Shown piece by piece: positions 1 through 10,312 of a DNA stretch of 64,000 nt (within the stretch, counting starts at the first letter, position 1; each line of letters starts with the position of its first letter). The stretch spans positions 146,255,647 to 146,319,646 of the forward strand of contig CM071597.1 in assembly GCA_036435485.1 (NCBI GenBank), in the 5' to 3' direction. The notes beneath the pieces were generated by a model. That model saw nothing but the letters and a program-made list of their open reading frames with translations, did no database searches and was not told where the DNA came from. A program made the position numbers and the translations under genes. This DNA is from Saposhnikovia divaricata (taxonomy: Eukaryota; Streptophyta; Magnoliopsida; Apiales; Apiaceae).

Positions 1-476
1 AAGGGTCTGACCCCTCACCTCAGAACTACGTTTTTTGGCTTGATTCTTGATATTCATCAAGGTACGTAGGCATCTTGTTAGGACCGAGTTAGTCCCCGAC
101 AACAAGAGCAGCCATTAAAGCTCGAAGCTCCCACAAACCCTAGTAGTTAATACGCAATAAATATACCCTACTTTTTATTCCACAACAGGTTTTGAAAATG
201 TAAATCATGAAAATTGAAATCGTGTTAGTGTGTGTGTGTATATATATCGTATATATGTGTATAAGTGTCGATTTTGATCTTTAAATCGCAATCGATTGAG
301 GCGATGGCAACTAATTCATCAAAATATTTTTAATTTTACCAAAACTCAGCTTTGTTTGTTTGATTACTGGAATTAATCAAAACAATTAGGAGAAATAAGA
401 CTCGATTTAGTGTTTAATGACACTAATAAGGATAGAAATTTAGGCTTAGATCGAGAGTATTAGGGTTAGCTGAGAG

Positions 477-574
<98 letters not shown>

Positions 575-1183
575 GAGATAAATGTTAGGGTTCGAGAGAG
601 AGAGATCAACTCGGCTGAATAGTACAACACTGAAATGATAATTGTGTTATAACATAGTATATATATTTTTGAGAACCGACGGCCAGGATTAAATCATCCT
701 TAAGATAAATGGCCAGGATCTTAGGGTTTTAACAAAATGGGTTGGGTTAAGCTGAGTTGGGCTGGGCTAATAAATATTGGACTGGGTCAAAATAATTCTG
801 AAAATAATATATATATTTTCGAAAATAGTTTTGAAATTAATAATAATATATTAAATATTAATACTTAAATACTAGTAATCATACTAATATTTTGACTCTT
901 TTTATTTGAGATAAATATCATTTATTTAGTATCTCAAAAATATTTCCGAATTTAATTCCGATAAATATTTGCTCGAATAGTTTTATCTTTATCCGTGGGA
1001 AAATTAAGTTCTCGATAAAACCCGATCGATAAAGTTTCATATGTTATCATTATCGATGAATCTGAGTTTTAGAGATCTAATCATCCGGAAAGATATCTTT
1101 TTCGTGAGATGACTATAAATAATGATAAATATTCTCACAAAAATATATAAATATTTATAATATTTATATATCAATATAAACCA
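1..1183. other. Non-coding flank left of E1 pol, probably TE-derived
   Basis: No supportable gene is seen. The stretch follows the E1 pol stop in element orientation, but it contains neither a G-rich polypurine tract nor a copy of the LTR seen at 6933-10312. The 3' LTR of E1 must therefore lie beyond the left edge. Positions 1-110 carry two short ACTACG/GTACGTAGGCA motifs of the kind seen in LTRs of Tat/Ogre-like gypsy elements, which is a weak resemblance from memory. The rest is AT-rich apart from a long GA microsatellite. Confidence 0.4.
479..570. repeat. (GA)n microsatellite
   Basis: About 45 uninterrupted GA dinucleotides, followed by further GAGAGA stretches near 594-604. It is probably hypervariable in length. 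Confidence 0.97.
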
Positions 1184-4100
1184 TTATTTTGGAATTTCCA
1201 ACATTCCTAAATCCAAACGGAGTTTAGTGAATCTTTCGGAATTTAATGGTTTCGTGAATATGTCTGCGAGATTGTACTCAGTTTCGATATGAGTCATTTT
1301 TATATCGCCTTTATTGACATGGTCACGTAGAAAATGATGTCTCACATCTATATGCTTAGATCTTGAATGTAAAACGGGATTTTTGCTAAGATCTATAGCA
1401 CTCGTGTTATCGCATAAGATTGAGATCACATCAAAATTAGTATTATAGTCGGCTAATGTTTGCTTCATCCATAATATTTGAGCACAACATTTTGCGGCTG
1501 CTATATACTCCGCTTCCGTAGTGGAGATAGATACCGAATTTTGTTTCTTGGAAAACCAAGACACTGGGCATCCTCCCAGAAACTGACATGTACCACTTGT
1601 ACTTTTTCTGTCGACTAAATTCCCGGCATAGTCCGAATCAGAAAAGCATACTAAGTCAAATGGTACTCCTTTTGGATACCATAGACCTACGTCAGTGGTT
1701 CCTTTTAAATATCTCAATATCCGTTTTACCACGGATAAATGAGATTCTTTTGGTGCTACTTGGAATCTAGCACACTTACCAACACTATATTGAATATCGG
1801 GACGACTTGCGGTAATATATAGCAAGCTACCAATCATACCTCGATATTTCTTAGTGTCAACGGGTATTCCGTTGGAATCTTCTGTTAATTTATCAGAAGT
1901 AGACATAGGAGTAGATATGGGTTTTGAATTTTCCATTTCAAATTTCTTGAGCATTTCTTTACAATATTTCGATTGTGAAATATGTATGCCTTCATCCGAT
2001 TGCCTTATTTGCAATCCTAAGAAGAAATTTAATTCACCCATCATACTCATTTCGAATTCTTTGCTCATATTATGAGAGAATTCTTTACATAGTGCATCAT
2101 TGGTTGAACCAAAGATGATGTCATCTACGTATATTTGTACAAGCAAGATATCATCTTTTTCTTGTCTTGTAAATAAGGTTTTATCGGCCGTTCCCATTTT
2201 AAAGTTATTTTCTAATAGGAACTTGCTCAACCTTTCATACCAAGCTCTTGGAGCTTGTTTTAAGCCGTATAGAGCTTTGTATAATTTGTATACATATTCC
2301 GGATGTGTGGCATCTTCAAAACCGGGAGGTTGTTTGACATAAACTTCTTCTTCTAATATCCCGTTTAAGAAGGCCGATTTGACATCCATTTGGTATACCT
2401 TGAAATCTTTATGACATGCGTATGCTAATAGCATTCGAATTGATTCGATTCGTGCTACGGGTGCATAAGTTTCATCAAAGTCTATCCCTTCCATTTGGGA
2501 ATAGCCTTGAGCGACTAATCTCGCTTTATTTCTAACAACTGTTCCGTTTTCATCTAACTTGTTTCTAAATACCCATTTGGTTCCAATTATGGAAGTATCT
2601 TTGGGTTTTGGAACAAGTTCCCACACTTTGCTACGAGTGAATTGTAGTAATTCATCTTGCATTGCCGAGATCCAATCCTCGTCTAGCAAAGCTTCTTTAG
2701 CGGTCTTAGGTTCTATTTGTGATAGAAAACTAAGATGATTCACAACGTTTTGTACTTGTGACCGCGTTTGAACTCCTTTATTCAAGTCTCCAAGAACATT
2801 ATCTAGTGGATGACTTCTAATAATAGGAATTTCTTTTGGAAGTTCTACTTCCGCTTCGGCTAATTCTAATGGATTTCTTGGGATGGGAGTTCCAAGATCC
2901 ATATTTTCGAATTGTCGAATAATATTTTCAACATCGTCTTGTTCAACTTTTTCGTTTTCAACAAGATCTTTGTACTTAGATGATGGCTTTCTTTCATCAA
3001 ATGCAACATTCATAGATTCTTCCACCACAAGTGTTTTAAGATTGAATACTCGATAGGCTTTGCTATTTGTAGAGTATCTAAGAAATATACCTTCATTTGA
3101 TTTAGGATCAAATTTGGTAAGATAGTCTTTCGAGTTTAATATGAAGCATTTGCAACCAAATACTCGAAAGTAACTAAGCTTCGGTGTTTTGCCAAAATAA
3201 AGCTCATAAGGAGTCTTTTGAGATATTGGTCGTAACAAAACCCGATTAAGAATATGACAAGAAGTTGACATTGCTTCGGCCCAAAAATATTTAGGTCGAC
3301 GATATTCATTAAGCATAGTGCTTGCCATTTCTTGTAATGTTCTATTTTTCCTTTCTGCAACTCCATTTGATTGCGGAGTGTATGGTGCGGAAAAATTATG
3401 TGTGATTCCATTTTCATCACAAAAGTTCGTAAAACTAGAATTCTCAAATTCTTTACCATGATCCGTCCGTATATAGACGATGGTATTATTTTGTTGATTT
3501 TGAATCTTTTTACATAGAGAAGAGAAAGATTCAAAAGCATCACTTTTTGATTTGAGAAATTCTGTCCACGTGAATCGTGAATAATCATCAACGATTACTA
3601 ACGTGTATGAACAACCTCCGAGACTTTGTATTGGAACCGGACCAATAAGATCCATGTGTAAAAGCTCGAGAGGTCTAGAGGTTGATACCATGAATTTAGC
3701 TTTGTGAGAGGCTCGAATTTGTTTTCCAATTTCGCAAGCTTCACAAGTATGATCTTTTTGATAATTCAATTTTGGTATACCTCGAACATGATCTTTAGTT
3801 GATATATTTTTAATCAACTTCATGTTTGCATGTCTTAATCTTCGATGCCATAACCAAGGGTCATCGTTTGTTGTGATTACGCATACATTCTCATTCTTGC
3901 TCATGTCACATGTGTAGACATTTTTGTTTCGAGGGCAAGTGAGAATCAATTTCCAATCTTTATCCAAAATACAACAATGAGTAGTGTAGAAAATTACCTT
4001 GTAATCATTGTCGCAAAGTTGACTTATCGAGAGAAGATTGTACTTTAGTTCCGTGACTAGTTGTACATTTGAAATCTTGAAGTGACTATTTCCGATGTCT

Positions 4101-4255
4101 CCGATGCCGACAATGATCCCTTTACTACTATCTCCAAATGTGACACTCCCCACAGTGACCTTTTTAATGTTGTTCAATAGTGACTCATTACCGGTCATGT
4201 GTCTCGAACAACCACTATCAAGGTACCACATGTCTTGTTTAGCGGCAAGACACAC
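1184..4255 (-). CDS. E1 pol polyprotein (PR-IN-RT-RNase H), uninterrupted
   Basis: A 1023-residue copia-type Pol. In order: aspartic protease with the LDSG catalytic triplet in WYLDSGCSRHMTG (about residues 11-23); GAG-pre-integrase HH-CC zinc module (WLWHRRLRHANM ... CEACEIGK, about 134-176); integrase core with Asp in MDLIGP, Asp in RTDHG and Glu in NGVAERKNR; reverse transcriptase (VYQMDVKSAFLNG and the catalytic YVDD); RNase H (SDSDYAGN, TTEAEYIAAA, CDNTSAIDL). All catalytic residues I can place are present, and there is no internal stop. The first in-frame codon after the gag stops is GTG, so the true N-terminus depends on how Pol is made. Gag and Pol share a frame and are separated by TGA and TAG. 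Potentially functional. Confidence 0.93.
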   Translation of the reverse strand: MCLAAKQDMWYLDSGCSRHMTGNESLLNNIKKVTVGSVTFGDSSKGIIVGIGDIGNSHFKISNVQLVTELKYNLLSISQLCDNDYKVIFYTTHCCILDKDWKLILTCPRNKNVYTCDMSKNENVCVITTNDDPWLWHRRLRHANMKLIKNISTKDHVRGIPKLNYQKDHTCEACEIGKQIRASHKAKFMVSTSRPLELLHMDLIGPVPIQSLGGCSYTLVIVDDYSRFTWTEFLKSKSDAFESFSSLCKKIQNQQNNTIVYIRTDHGKEFENSSFTNFCDENGITHNFSAPYTPQSNGVAERKNRTLQEMASTMLNEYRRPKYFWAEAMSTSCHILNRVLLRPISQKTPYELYFGKTPKLSYFRVFGCKCFILNSKDYLTKFDPKSNEGIFLRYSTNSKAYRVFNLKTLVVEESMNVAFDERKPSSKYKDLVENEKVEQDDVENIIRQFENMDLGTPIPRNPLELAEAEVELPKEIPIIRSHPLDNVLGDLNKGVQTRSQVQNVVNHLSFLSQIEPKTAKEALLDEDWISAMQDELLQFTRSKVWELVPKPKDTSIIGTKWVFRNKLDENGTVVRNKARLVAQGYSQMEGIDFDETYAPVARIESIRMLLAYACHKDFKVYQMDVKSAFLNGILEEEVYVKQPPGFEDATHPEYVYKLYKALYGLKQAPRAWYERLSKFLLENNFKMGTADKTLFTRQEKDDILLVQIYVDDIIFGSTNDALCKEFSHNMSKEFEMSMMGELNFFLGLQIRQSDEGIHISQSKYCKEMLKKFEMENSKPISTPMSTSDKLTEDSNGIPVDTKKYRGMIGSLLYITASRPDIQYSVGKCARFQVAPKESHLSVVKRILRYLKGTTDVGLWYPKGVPFDLVCFSDSDYAGNLVDRKSTSGTCQFLGGCPVSWFSKKQNSVSISTTEAEYIAAAKCCAQILWMKQTLADYNTNFDVISILCDNTSAIDLSKNPVLHSRSKHIDVRHHFLRDHVNKGDIKMTHIETEYNLADIFTKPLNSERFTKLRLDLGMLEIPK

Positions 4256-4267
4256 CTACAAAATAGA

Positions 4268-6853
4268 TCAATTATATTTATAGGTACCCTTTTGTCTTGA
4301 GGGTCCTGGGGTTAGTCCATTATAAATAATATTCGATTTTGCATGATAAAATCTAGGTATAGAATAATCATTGTTAGGCATGTAGATATTTCTAGGTGCA
4401 TGATGTCTAACATGATGTTGTGGATATCTAGCATTATCATAAAATCTAGAATTAACATGATGCATATTATTTCTAGCATTTGCAAAGTATGGAGTATTTT
4501 GAGGATAGAAATCACGAATGGGAGCATGTTGATTTCTAGATGCATACCTACTAGCATTGTTATAGTGCATTGTGTTTCTATTTTGAGACATAATAGATTG
4601 TTGAAACCTTTGTTGCTTTTGACCATTATAGGCAACTTTGTTAAATGGTACTTGTTTTTCAACCTTCTTGTATGGTCTTGATCCTTTACGAATCCATACA
4701 TGCTTCCCCTCAAATTCACCACTATTGAATTTGCAATAGAGAACCGAATGTCCATCTTTGTTGCAATAAGTACATTTTAAAGTTTGTGGTATAGGAGGAG
4801 CTATTATAGGTTGCACTCTTGGTTGAACAACTTCTCTAGGAGGAGCGTTTCTATCATATCCTATACCTTCACGGTTATAGGAGACCTTTGAGTGTACCAT
4901 TTTATCTAACATCTCATTGCCTTTAGTGAATCTTTGAACGACCGTTTCAAGATTTTCTTTTTCATCTTGTAAGGCATTAATCTTGTTGTTAAAGAATCTT
5001 TCTTGATCCATAACTTGAGATATGAGCTTGAAATTTTCTTCTTTTAATCTTTGAGTTTCTTGTTGTAATTCTTTTTCTTTTAACTCAAGGATTTTTGATA
5101 GCTCATTCTCTTTTTCAAGATTGTTTTCATGAGATTTAGATGTTGCACTATTTTGAACTATAGATTCGTTTAGAATCTTTAGGTTCAATAGATCAACATG
5201 AAGTTTGTTCCTGTCGTCGTTGAGTTGCAACTTTTCATTTTCCAACTCTTCTACTTGAAGTACTAAAGCTATATTTTCTACTTCAAGGTTGAGAGTGTTG
5301 TTTTTGAAGTTGTTTATTTCAACTTTCAAGAGATGATTTTGATCATTTAAAAATGTTATTTCATTCTCATTTTGAGTTTGTATATCCATCATCCGAGTGA
5401 ACTCTTTACTTTGATTGTGATACAATTCTTCGAGTTTCATTTTCTCGGACCATAGTAGATGGAATCTCTTATCAACATCCTTATATTTATTGTTGATACC
5501 TACTATAAGCTCAATTAAATCATACTTACTCATATCAACTAGATTCAAATTAGATTCATCCAATTGCAATTTATTTGAGATGTAGTTAAGATTAGAACTT
5601 ACCTCTTGATGAGAAGTGGAGGCTCCCGTTGAAGTAGCTTCATCTCCGATAGCCATTAAGCACAAGTTGACAACTTCTTCACTAGCTTCCGGAGCTTCTT
5701 CATCTTCACTTAAATCCCAACCGTTTTCCGCCACGAGAATTCTTCCTTTAGCAAGCTTTGGACATTCTCTTTTGAAGTGGCCCGGTTGCTTACACTCGAA
5801 ACACACTTCTTGTGTTTCCTCCGGAGTTTGTTCTTTATATTTTGGAGGAGTGTAAGTAGGATTATAGGCATTTGTATTTTGAGTGCCTTTGCATTTATTA
5901 TAGCTCGTTGTTGGAAAATTACTCTTATAGTTAGGACTATAATTTTGAGAGTAATTAGGTCTTCCTTTAGAGTTAAAAACTCTTTGTTGATTGTTCGATT
6001 TAAGGAAGCCTTTTCTGTATCTTTGAGCTTTGCTTTGTAGCACACGACGAAGTTGTCTCGTAAGTAAAGCAATTTCGCTTTCATCGAGATCATGGAGTTC
6101 TTCGTTCAACTCCTCGTCGTTTTCATTTTCATCAATTAATATAGCTTTTAAAGCCATATTTTTCTTTTTGTCTTCCACTTTAGGAATGACTTTATCCGGA
6201 ATATTGTCTTCTTCGTATGCACGAAGATTTCTGAATAAACTATCAATGTCATAATCATTTAGATTATGCATTTCTTTGATAGTTGTAACTTTAACCTTCC
6301 AACTAGGAGGTAAAGATTTAAGAACTCTTCGGTTCTTCTCATTTCGAGAATAACTCTTTCCGAGTTGAGATAATTCATCGATTATACGAGTAAATCTTGT
6401 TTCCATATCGATGATATTTTCTCCCTCTTGGAGTTTAAAGTTCTCGTATTCGTGGATTAAAGTATCTATTCGAGAATCTTTTATATCAATGGTTCCTTCG
6501 TAGGTAACCACTAATTTGTTCCACATTTCTTGTGCGGATTTGCAATTATTTACTCTTTTATATTCTTTTTCTGCAAGTGCACTTGTGAGAACCATTTCCG
6601 CCTTTGCGGCTATATTCATCATATTTTCCTCGGCGAGATTGTATTCACTAACCTTCTTTTCAACAGTGACACCTTCAACCGTTTCGGTAGGAATAACAAC
6701 TCCGTCTTCTATGGCCATCCATACTTTGACTCCTTGAGATCTAGCATAGATGCGAAATCTCGTTTTCCATGTTGCAAAGTTGGTGCCATCAAATAGAGGA
6801 GGGCGAGAGCTTGATAGGCCTTCACCGCAACCGATGGTATTTAGATACGCCAT
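4268..6853 (-). CDS. E1 gag (capsid/nucleocapsid), uninterrupted
   Basis: An 861-residue copia Gag starting at an ATG (MAYLNTIG) about 70 nt after the primer site. The N-terminal 230 residues match the retroelement Gag fold (DUF4219/UBN2-type), with WKTRFRIYA and the conserved LPPSW...L stretch. A CCHC knuckle (CFECKQPGHFKREC) follows near residue 350. A long Leu/Glu/Asn-rich coiled coil covers about 440-660, and a second knuckle (CTYCNKDGHSVLYC) lies near 700. The Asn/His/Tyr-rich tail is probably disordered. Two knuckles flanking a coiled coil are typical of SIRE/Maximus Gag. It forms the cytoplasmic virus-like particle that packages element RNA. The 861-codon length without lesions suggests a young or selected copy. 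Confidence 0.9.
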   Translation of the reverse strand: MAYLNTIGCGEGLSSSRPPLFDGTNFATWKTRFRIYARSQGVKVWMAIEDGVVIPTETVEGVTVEKKVSEYNLAEENMMNIAAKAEMVLTSALAEKEYKRVNNCKSAQEMWNKLVVTYEGTIDIKDSRIDTLIHEYENFKLQEGENIIDMETRFTRIIDELSQLGKSYSRNEKNRRVLKSLPPSWKVKVTTIKEMHNLNDYDIDSLFRNLRAYEEDNIPDKVIPKVEDKKKNMALKAILIDENENDEELNEELHDLDESEIALLTRQLRRVLQSKAQRYRKGFLKSNNQQRVFNSKGRPNYSQNYSPNYKSNFPTTSYNKCKGTQNTNAYNPTYTPPKYKEQTPEETQEVCFECKQPGHFKRECPKLAKGRILVAENGWDLSEDEEAPEASEEVVNLCLMAIGDEATSTGASTSHQEVSSNLNYISNKLQLDESNLNLVDMSKYDLIELIVGINNKYKDVDKRFHLLWSEKMKLEELYHNQSKEFTRMMDIQTQNENEITFLNDQNHLLKVEINNFKNNTLNLEVENIALVLQVEELENEKLQLNDDRNKLHVDLLNLKILNESIVQNSATSKSHENNLEKENELSKILELKEKELQQETQRLKEENFKLISQVMDQERFFNNKINALQDEKENLETVVQRFTKGNEMLDKMVHSKVSYNREGIGYDRNAPPREVVQPRVQPIIAPPIPQTLKCTYCNKDGHSVLYCKFNSGEFEGKHVWIRKGSRPYKKVEKQVPFNKVAYNGQKQQRFQQSIMSQNRNTMHYNNASRYASRNQHAPIRDFYPQNTPYFANARNNMHHVNSRFYDNARYPQHHVRHHAPRNIYMPNNDYSIPRFYHAKSNIIYNGLTPGPSRQKGTYKYN

Positions 6854-6918
6854 TTAGGATCACTTTTTGTTGTGCCTGTAAATCTGCAAATCACTTAACA
6901 AACACGTTAAAAAGCACC

Positions 6919-6930
6919 GCTTTGATACCA
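6919..6930 (-). promoter_or_regulatory. E1 primer-binding site (tRNA-iMet)
   Basis: On the minus strand this reads TGGTATCAAAGC, two bases past the LTR end. It is complementary to the 3' end of initiator Met tRNA with one A/G difference from the usual TGGTATCAGAGC. It primes minus-strand DNA synthesis. Confidence 0.9.
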
Positions 6931-6956
6931 ATTGATAGGTCCCGTAAGAGGGCTAT

Positions 6957-6988
6957 ATTAAGCTAGAAGGGGGGTTGAATAGCTTAAT
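6957..6988 (-). other. E1 U5 hairpin (conserved SIRE LTR stem-loop)
   Basis: Perfect 9-bp arms ATTAAGCTA/TAGCTTAAT enclose a 14-nt loop GAAGGGGGGTTGAA (plus-strand reading). The same loop with different stems occurs in E2, E3 and E4. It sits about 25 nt inside the LTR end, close to the primer site. Confidence 0.85.
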
Positions 6989-8174
6989 TACCAATTTAAA
7001 AATTATTATGGCGTTTTAAAATAATTTTCCCTTTTTAAAAATTTACCGAGTCGTTATGCAGTTTATAAGTGCAGAAATAAAAGACAAGGGAAGAAAATAC
7101 CACACAGGAGATTTTATCCTGGTTCGCGATGGCGCAACCCCTAATGGATTCGCTCACCCCTACTCCAGTCCCCGAGCTCCTCTCCGGACTCGAGATTTTC
7201 CCTTAAAAATAACTCGCTCCTTTAGTAGGTGGAGAAGCCTTTACAACCCTATAAATATTGGTCTTGGTACGTATCTCCAAGATACTACCTCACAATAAAT
7301 ATAAAAACCCACAAGACTCGTCTTGGGTTGTAACTCCCCGTTACACCCTCAAAGTCGTTGTGAAAAACCTACACAACTTATCTTAGACAGCAACTCCCCG
7401 CTACTTCTTCAAAGTTGATGTAGAACCCTTGATGTAGTCTTTGAATTCCTAGCTTTTGCCGGTCTTGGATCTTAGATGCAAGGTCTTGGGTCTTTCCTCT
7501 TCTTCACGGTGCAAAGGCCATTAACTCCCCGTTAATGCCTAGGACTTAGGTCTTAGAACGAGAATCACCTCACTTCAACTTCACCTCACTGCAAAACTTA
7601 GATAACAATATCTACGAAACAAACCGTAATATAAAGAGAGGTTTGGACTTAATATGTCCTAAGGTGACTATAATATTCTTACTCGAATATTAATTAAAGT
7701 AAGTTTAATAAGCTTTATTTGCTTATGACTTTTTAATACAATACTCCGTATAGTGAGATTTAAATATATCTCGGAGTTTGTAAATCTTGATTATTTCCTT
7801 TAAGCTCGTAGGCTTATAAGGTTTTATAATCGTATACTTTGGCTCGTCTTTTATAAAGATTGAAGTATACTTACAATTACTTCTTTGTTGAAAATACGTC
7901 TATTTTCGAAGTATTGTATATATCAAGTCCTTGTAAAAACTTTATAGCTTAAGGATCTTTGATAAACAACTTCTCGTTCAATATAGTCAACTTTAGACTA
8001 TTCGTATATATTTAAACGAGAGTGTTACAATATTACTTTAACAATTTGCACTTTAATATTATTTGGCCAATTAAACACAACACACAAATAAACGCACACG
8101 TACGTAAAAGTAACTCGGCTTATCTATAGGATAAAACGAGGGCCGCTATTATGCGTTAAAATAGTGCGGAATGT

Positions 8175-8347
8175 AAAATCACTCACAAGTGTGAGGACAA
8201 GAAGAAAAAGTGCGAAAGGTAAAAATCACTCACAAGTGTGAGGACAAGAATAAAAAGTGCGGAAAATATATAAACGGCTTTCGCCATGCTATTACGCTTT
8301 TAAAGTAGTATCACTCACAATTGTGAGGACTAGAAGAAAAGAGTGCG
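8175..8347. repeat. Tandem palindrome-cored repeats in E1 LTR
   Basis: Three copies (8175-8214, 8222-8261, 8309-8347) of a roughly 40-bp unit. Each has a near-palindrome CTCACAAGTGTGAG followed by GACAAGAA and an AGTGCG end. Copies 2 and 3 also share the flank AAAATATATAAA. They lie downstream of the TATA box, so they would be present in element RNA. Confidence 0.85.
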
Positions 8348-9101
8348 CAAAATATATAAATAGAAGCTTAACAACTTATTTCCCCCGGAACACTAGAGGT
8401 GATAGAAGGGAAACAAATCACGCTTTAGCACAATTATATATATCACAATAATAATAATGGCCAAAGTAAGGGCGTTAAAGATTTAATTAATTAAGGCTTT
8501 TAGATTCTTTTCCCTCGGAACACTAAGGTGATAGAAGGGAATTAAATCAAGCTTGATGTAATTATTTGACCGTCGTCAAATATAGCCTCTTTTTGAGGTG
8601 TTGTAATATTTCGAATCGTTTTGTTCGAAATTTAATCCTTGTACGGATATTTATGGTCTCGGTTCGAGATCCGATATTAGAGCTCACTAAAGAGAATAAG
8701 ATGAAGGTATAGAGCTCTTATATGTATATAAAATATGGTCGGTTAAGACTCGAATAGTGAAGCTAAAAATTACCACTTTTGGATATTGCCGGAAAAATTC
8801 GCCGGAAAAATTCGCCGGAGGTTCGGCCGGATTTTGGCATGTTGGACGAACTTGGACAGCCCTTCGGGAGGCCGGATAGTAGTGGTAGAGGAGCTTGCTT
8901 GGTGGGAGAGAGCTTGGTTGAAGGAACTAAGCTTGTTGGAACAAAAACCTTGTATACATGTAAATATATATAAGAAAGAGAAGGTTTTTGAGATGAAGTG
9001 GGTGCAGAGAGTATTTGGATATATTGAGAGAGCTTCCACTTCTAAATTCCCAGCACTTATTTGGCTCTTTAGCTTGAAGAAAATGGTTGGGGGAGGGGGT
9101 T

Positions 9102-9109
9102 TATTTATA
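9102..9109 (-). promoter_or_regulatory. Putative E1 TATA box
   Basis: TATAAATA on the minus strand inside the LTR, followed about 30 bp downstream by a plausible start region. It is chosen because E3 and E4 LTRs carry the same octamer in equivalent roles. Confidence 0.55.
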
Positions 9110-10312
9110 GGAGGAGTTGGGTGGAAGGAAGGGTGAGGATTGAAGGAAAAAAGGAGTTGTTAGGATTGAAAGCACTTGGATTGATGAGGTGGAAAGTGGT
9201 TTTGTGTTTCTTGGGGGTGGTATTGTGTTTCTTTGCAAGTGGGAGTGGTATTCTACACAAATATCCCAGCTGTGTTTTGAGCTCTAATTAATTGTATCGG
9301 ACTCGTATCAATTAACGAATAAATACGTAACATATTTCGTTAATTAAATACCCGATTAATACGAAAATTCCCAATAAATTATTCTAAAATTATGGAGCAT
9401 TTAGGAATATCATAAAATTAAATTCTGGAAGTTTTGGTCAATAATGGTCAACGTTGACTTGGTCAAACGTGGTCAACTGTGGACCCACTGTCTTGATTTT
9501 CGTGCCCGGACCAAAATTCTCAGAAAATTACGAAACTTTTACCATGCATAGAAAATAACATTTAAGTGACCCATCTCAAGTTTCAAGTCATTCTAGCAAG
9601 TCGAAGTATTTTATTTGGATTTAATACGATTAAATCAATTTTCGGTTCCGAATAAAATACGATTGGTCTTTCCGTAAAATAGATACTTCTTTTGACCAAT
9701 GTTTTGACTAGAATAAATACTTAAAATATATTTCCTAATATATAAAATATATTAAGAGTGTAGGAAATAATTTTGAGTATTTAAAATAATTTTCTCCGAA
9801 AAATAGAATAAATTGAAGAAGCGGGAGAAAAATTACTTTAAATATTTCTAGCACGAGATAAAAATGAGTATTAATATTCTACCACTGAATATTAATATTC
9901 TTGAGGATAAAAATATTTTGAGTGCAAAGGCGGAATATTTTTGAATAAAAACTGATCGTTTTTAAATATAGCACGAGTTCTCTAAAGAATATTAATCCCC
10001 GAATATTCTTTGTTCGAGCCTGTCGCCTTATCACTTTTTGCAACGGAGATCTAAAAAATATCACACCTCGATATTTCTTGTTCGATCTTATTGCCTTGGT
10101 GTAGAGATATATTCCACAAAAATATAATTTGATTTTTCGCAATAATGGAATATCTCTTATAATTAAAAATAGATATTGCTAGAATTAACTTTTGACTTTT
10201 GACAGAATCAATTAAATTAATGACCTAGTGGAGAGGATAACTAAGTGTAATTAAATTTTATGTTAAATCGTACAAATACCAAAATAAATAATATATCGAA
10301 GATATCCTTTCA

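Larger units (their letters stand above)
1..10312 (-). mobile_element. E1: SIRE-type Ty1/copia retrotransposon, 3' end off window
   Basis: Reading right to left: 5' LTR (6933-10312), primer-binding site (6919-6930), gag (4268-6853), then pol (1184-4255). The right boundary is inferred. The LTR would begin TGAAAGG in element orientation, like the E3 LTR, exactly where the E2 integrase reading frame breaks (10313). If so, E1 inserted into E2, and the five bases ATCAA (10313-10317) should recur before its left LTR outside the window. Both main ORFs are uninterrupted, so E1 has the best-preserved coding capacity here. Confidence 0.75.
6933..10312 (-). repeat. E1 5' LTR (about 3.4 kb)
   Basis: In element orientation the LTR ends ...GGGACCTATCA just before the primer site, and it is inferred to start TGAAAGG at 10312. 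A TATAAATA box lies on the minus strand at 9102-9109. This gives a U3 of about 1.2 kb and an unusually long R-U5 of about 2.1 kb. The R-U5 part contains three copies of a CTCACAAGTGTGAG-centred repeat (8175-8347) and two copies of a GGAACACTA...GGTGATAGAAGGGA motif (near 8388 and 8517). No gene is seen in it. The right boundary is inferred because the partner LTR is outside the window. Confidence 0.7.

Noticed and set aside
3136..3591. 151-codon minus-strand ORF inside E1 pol
   Set aside because: Off-frame shadow of the integrase coding region.
6919..6930. Functional tRNA gene
   Set aside because: Only the 12-nt primer complement is present; no cloverleaf can be formed around it or the other primer sites.
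8786..9136. 116-codon plus-strand ORF in the E1 LTR
   Set aside because: Lies antisense in the U3/R region, overlaps the inferred TATA box, has no recognisable motif and looks like a chance ORF in GC-richer LTR sequence.
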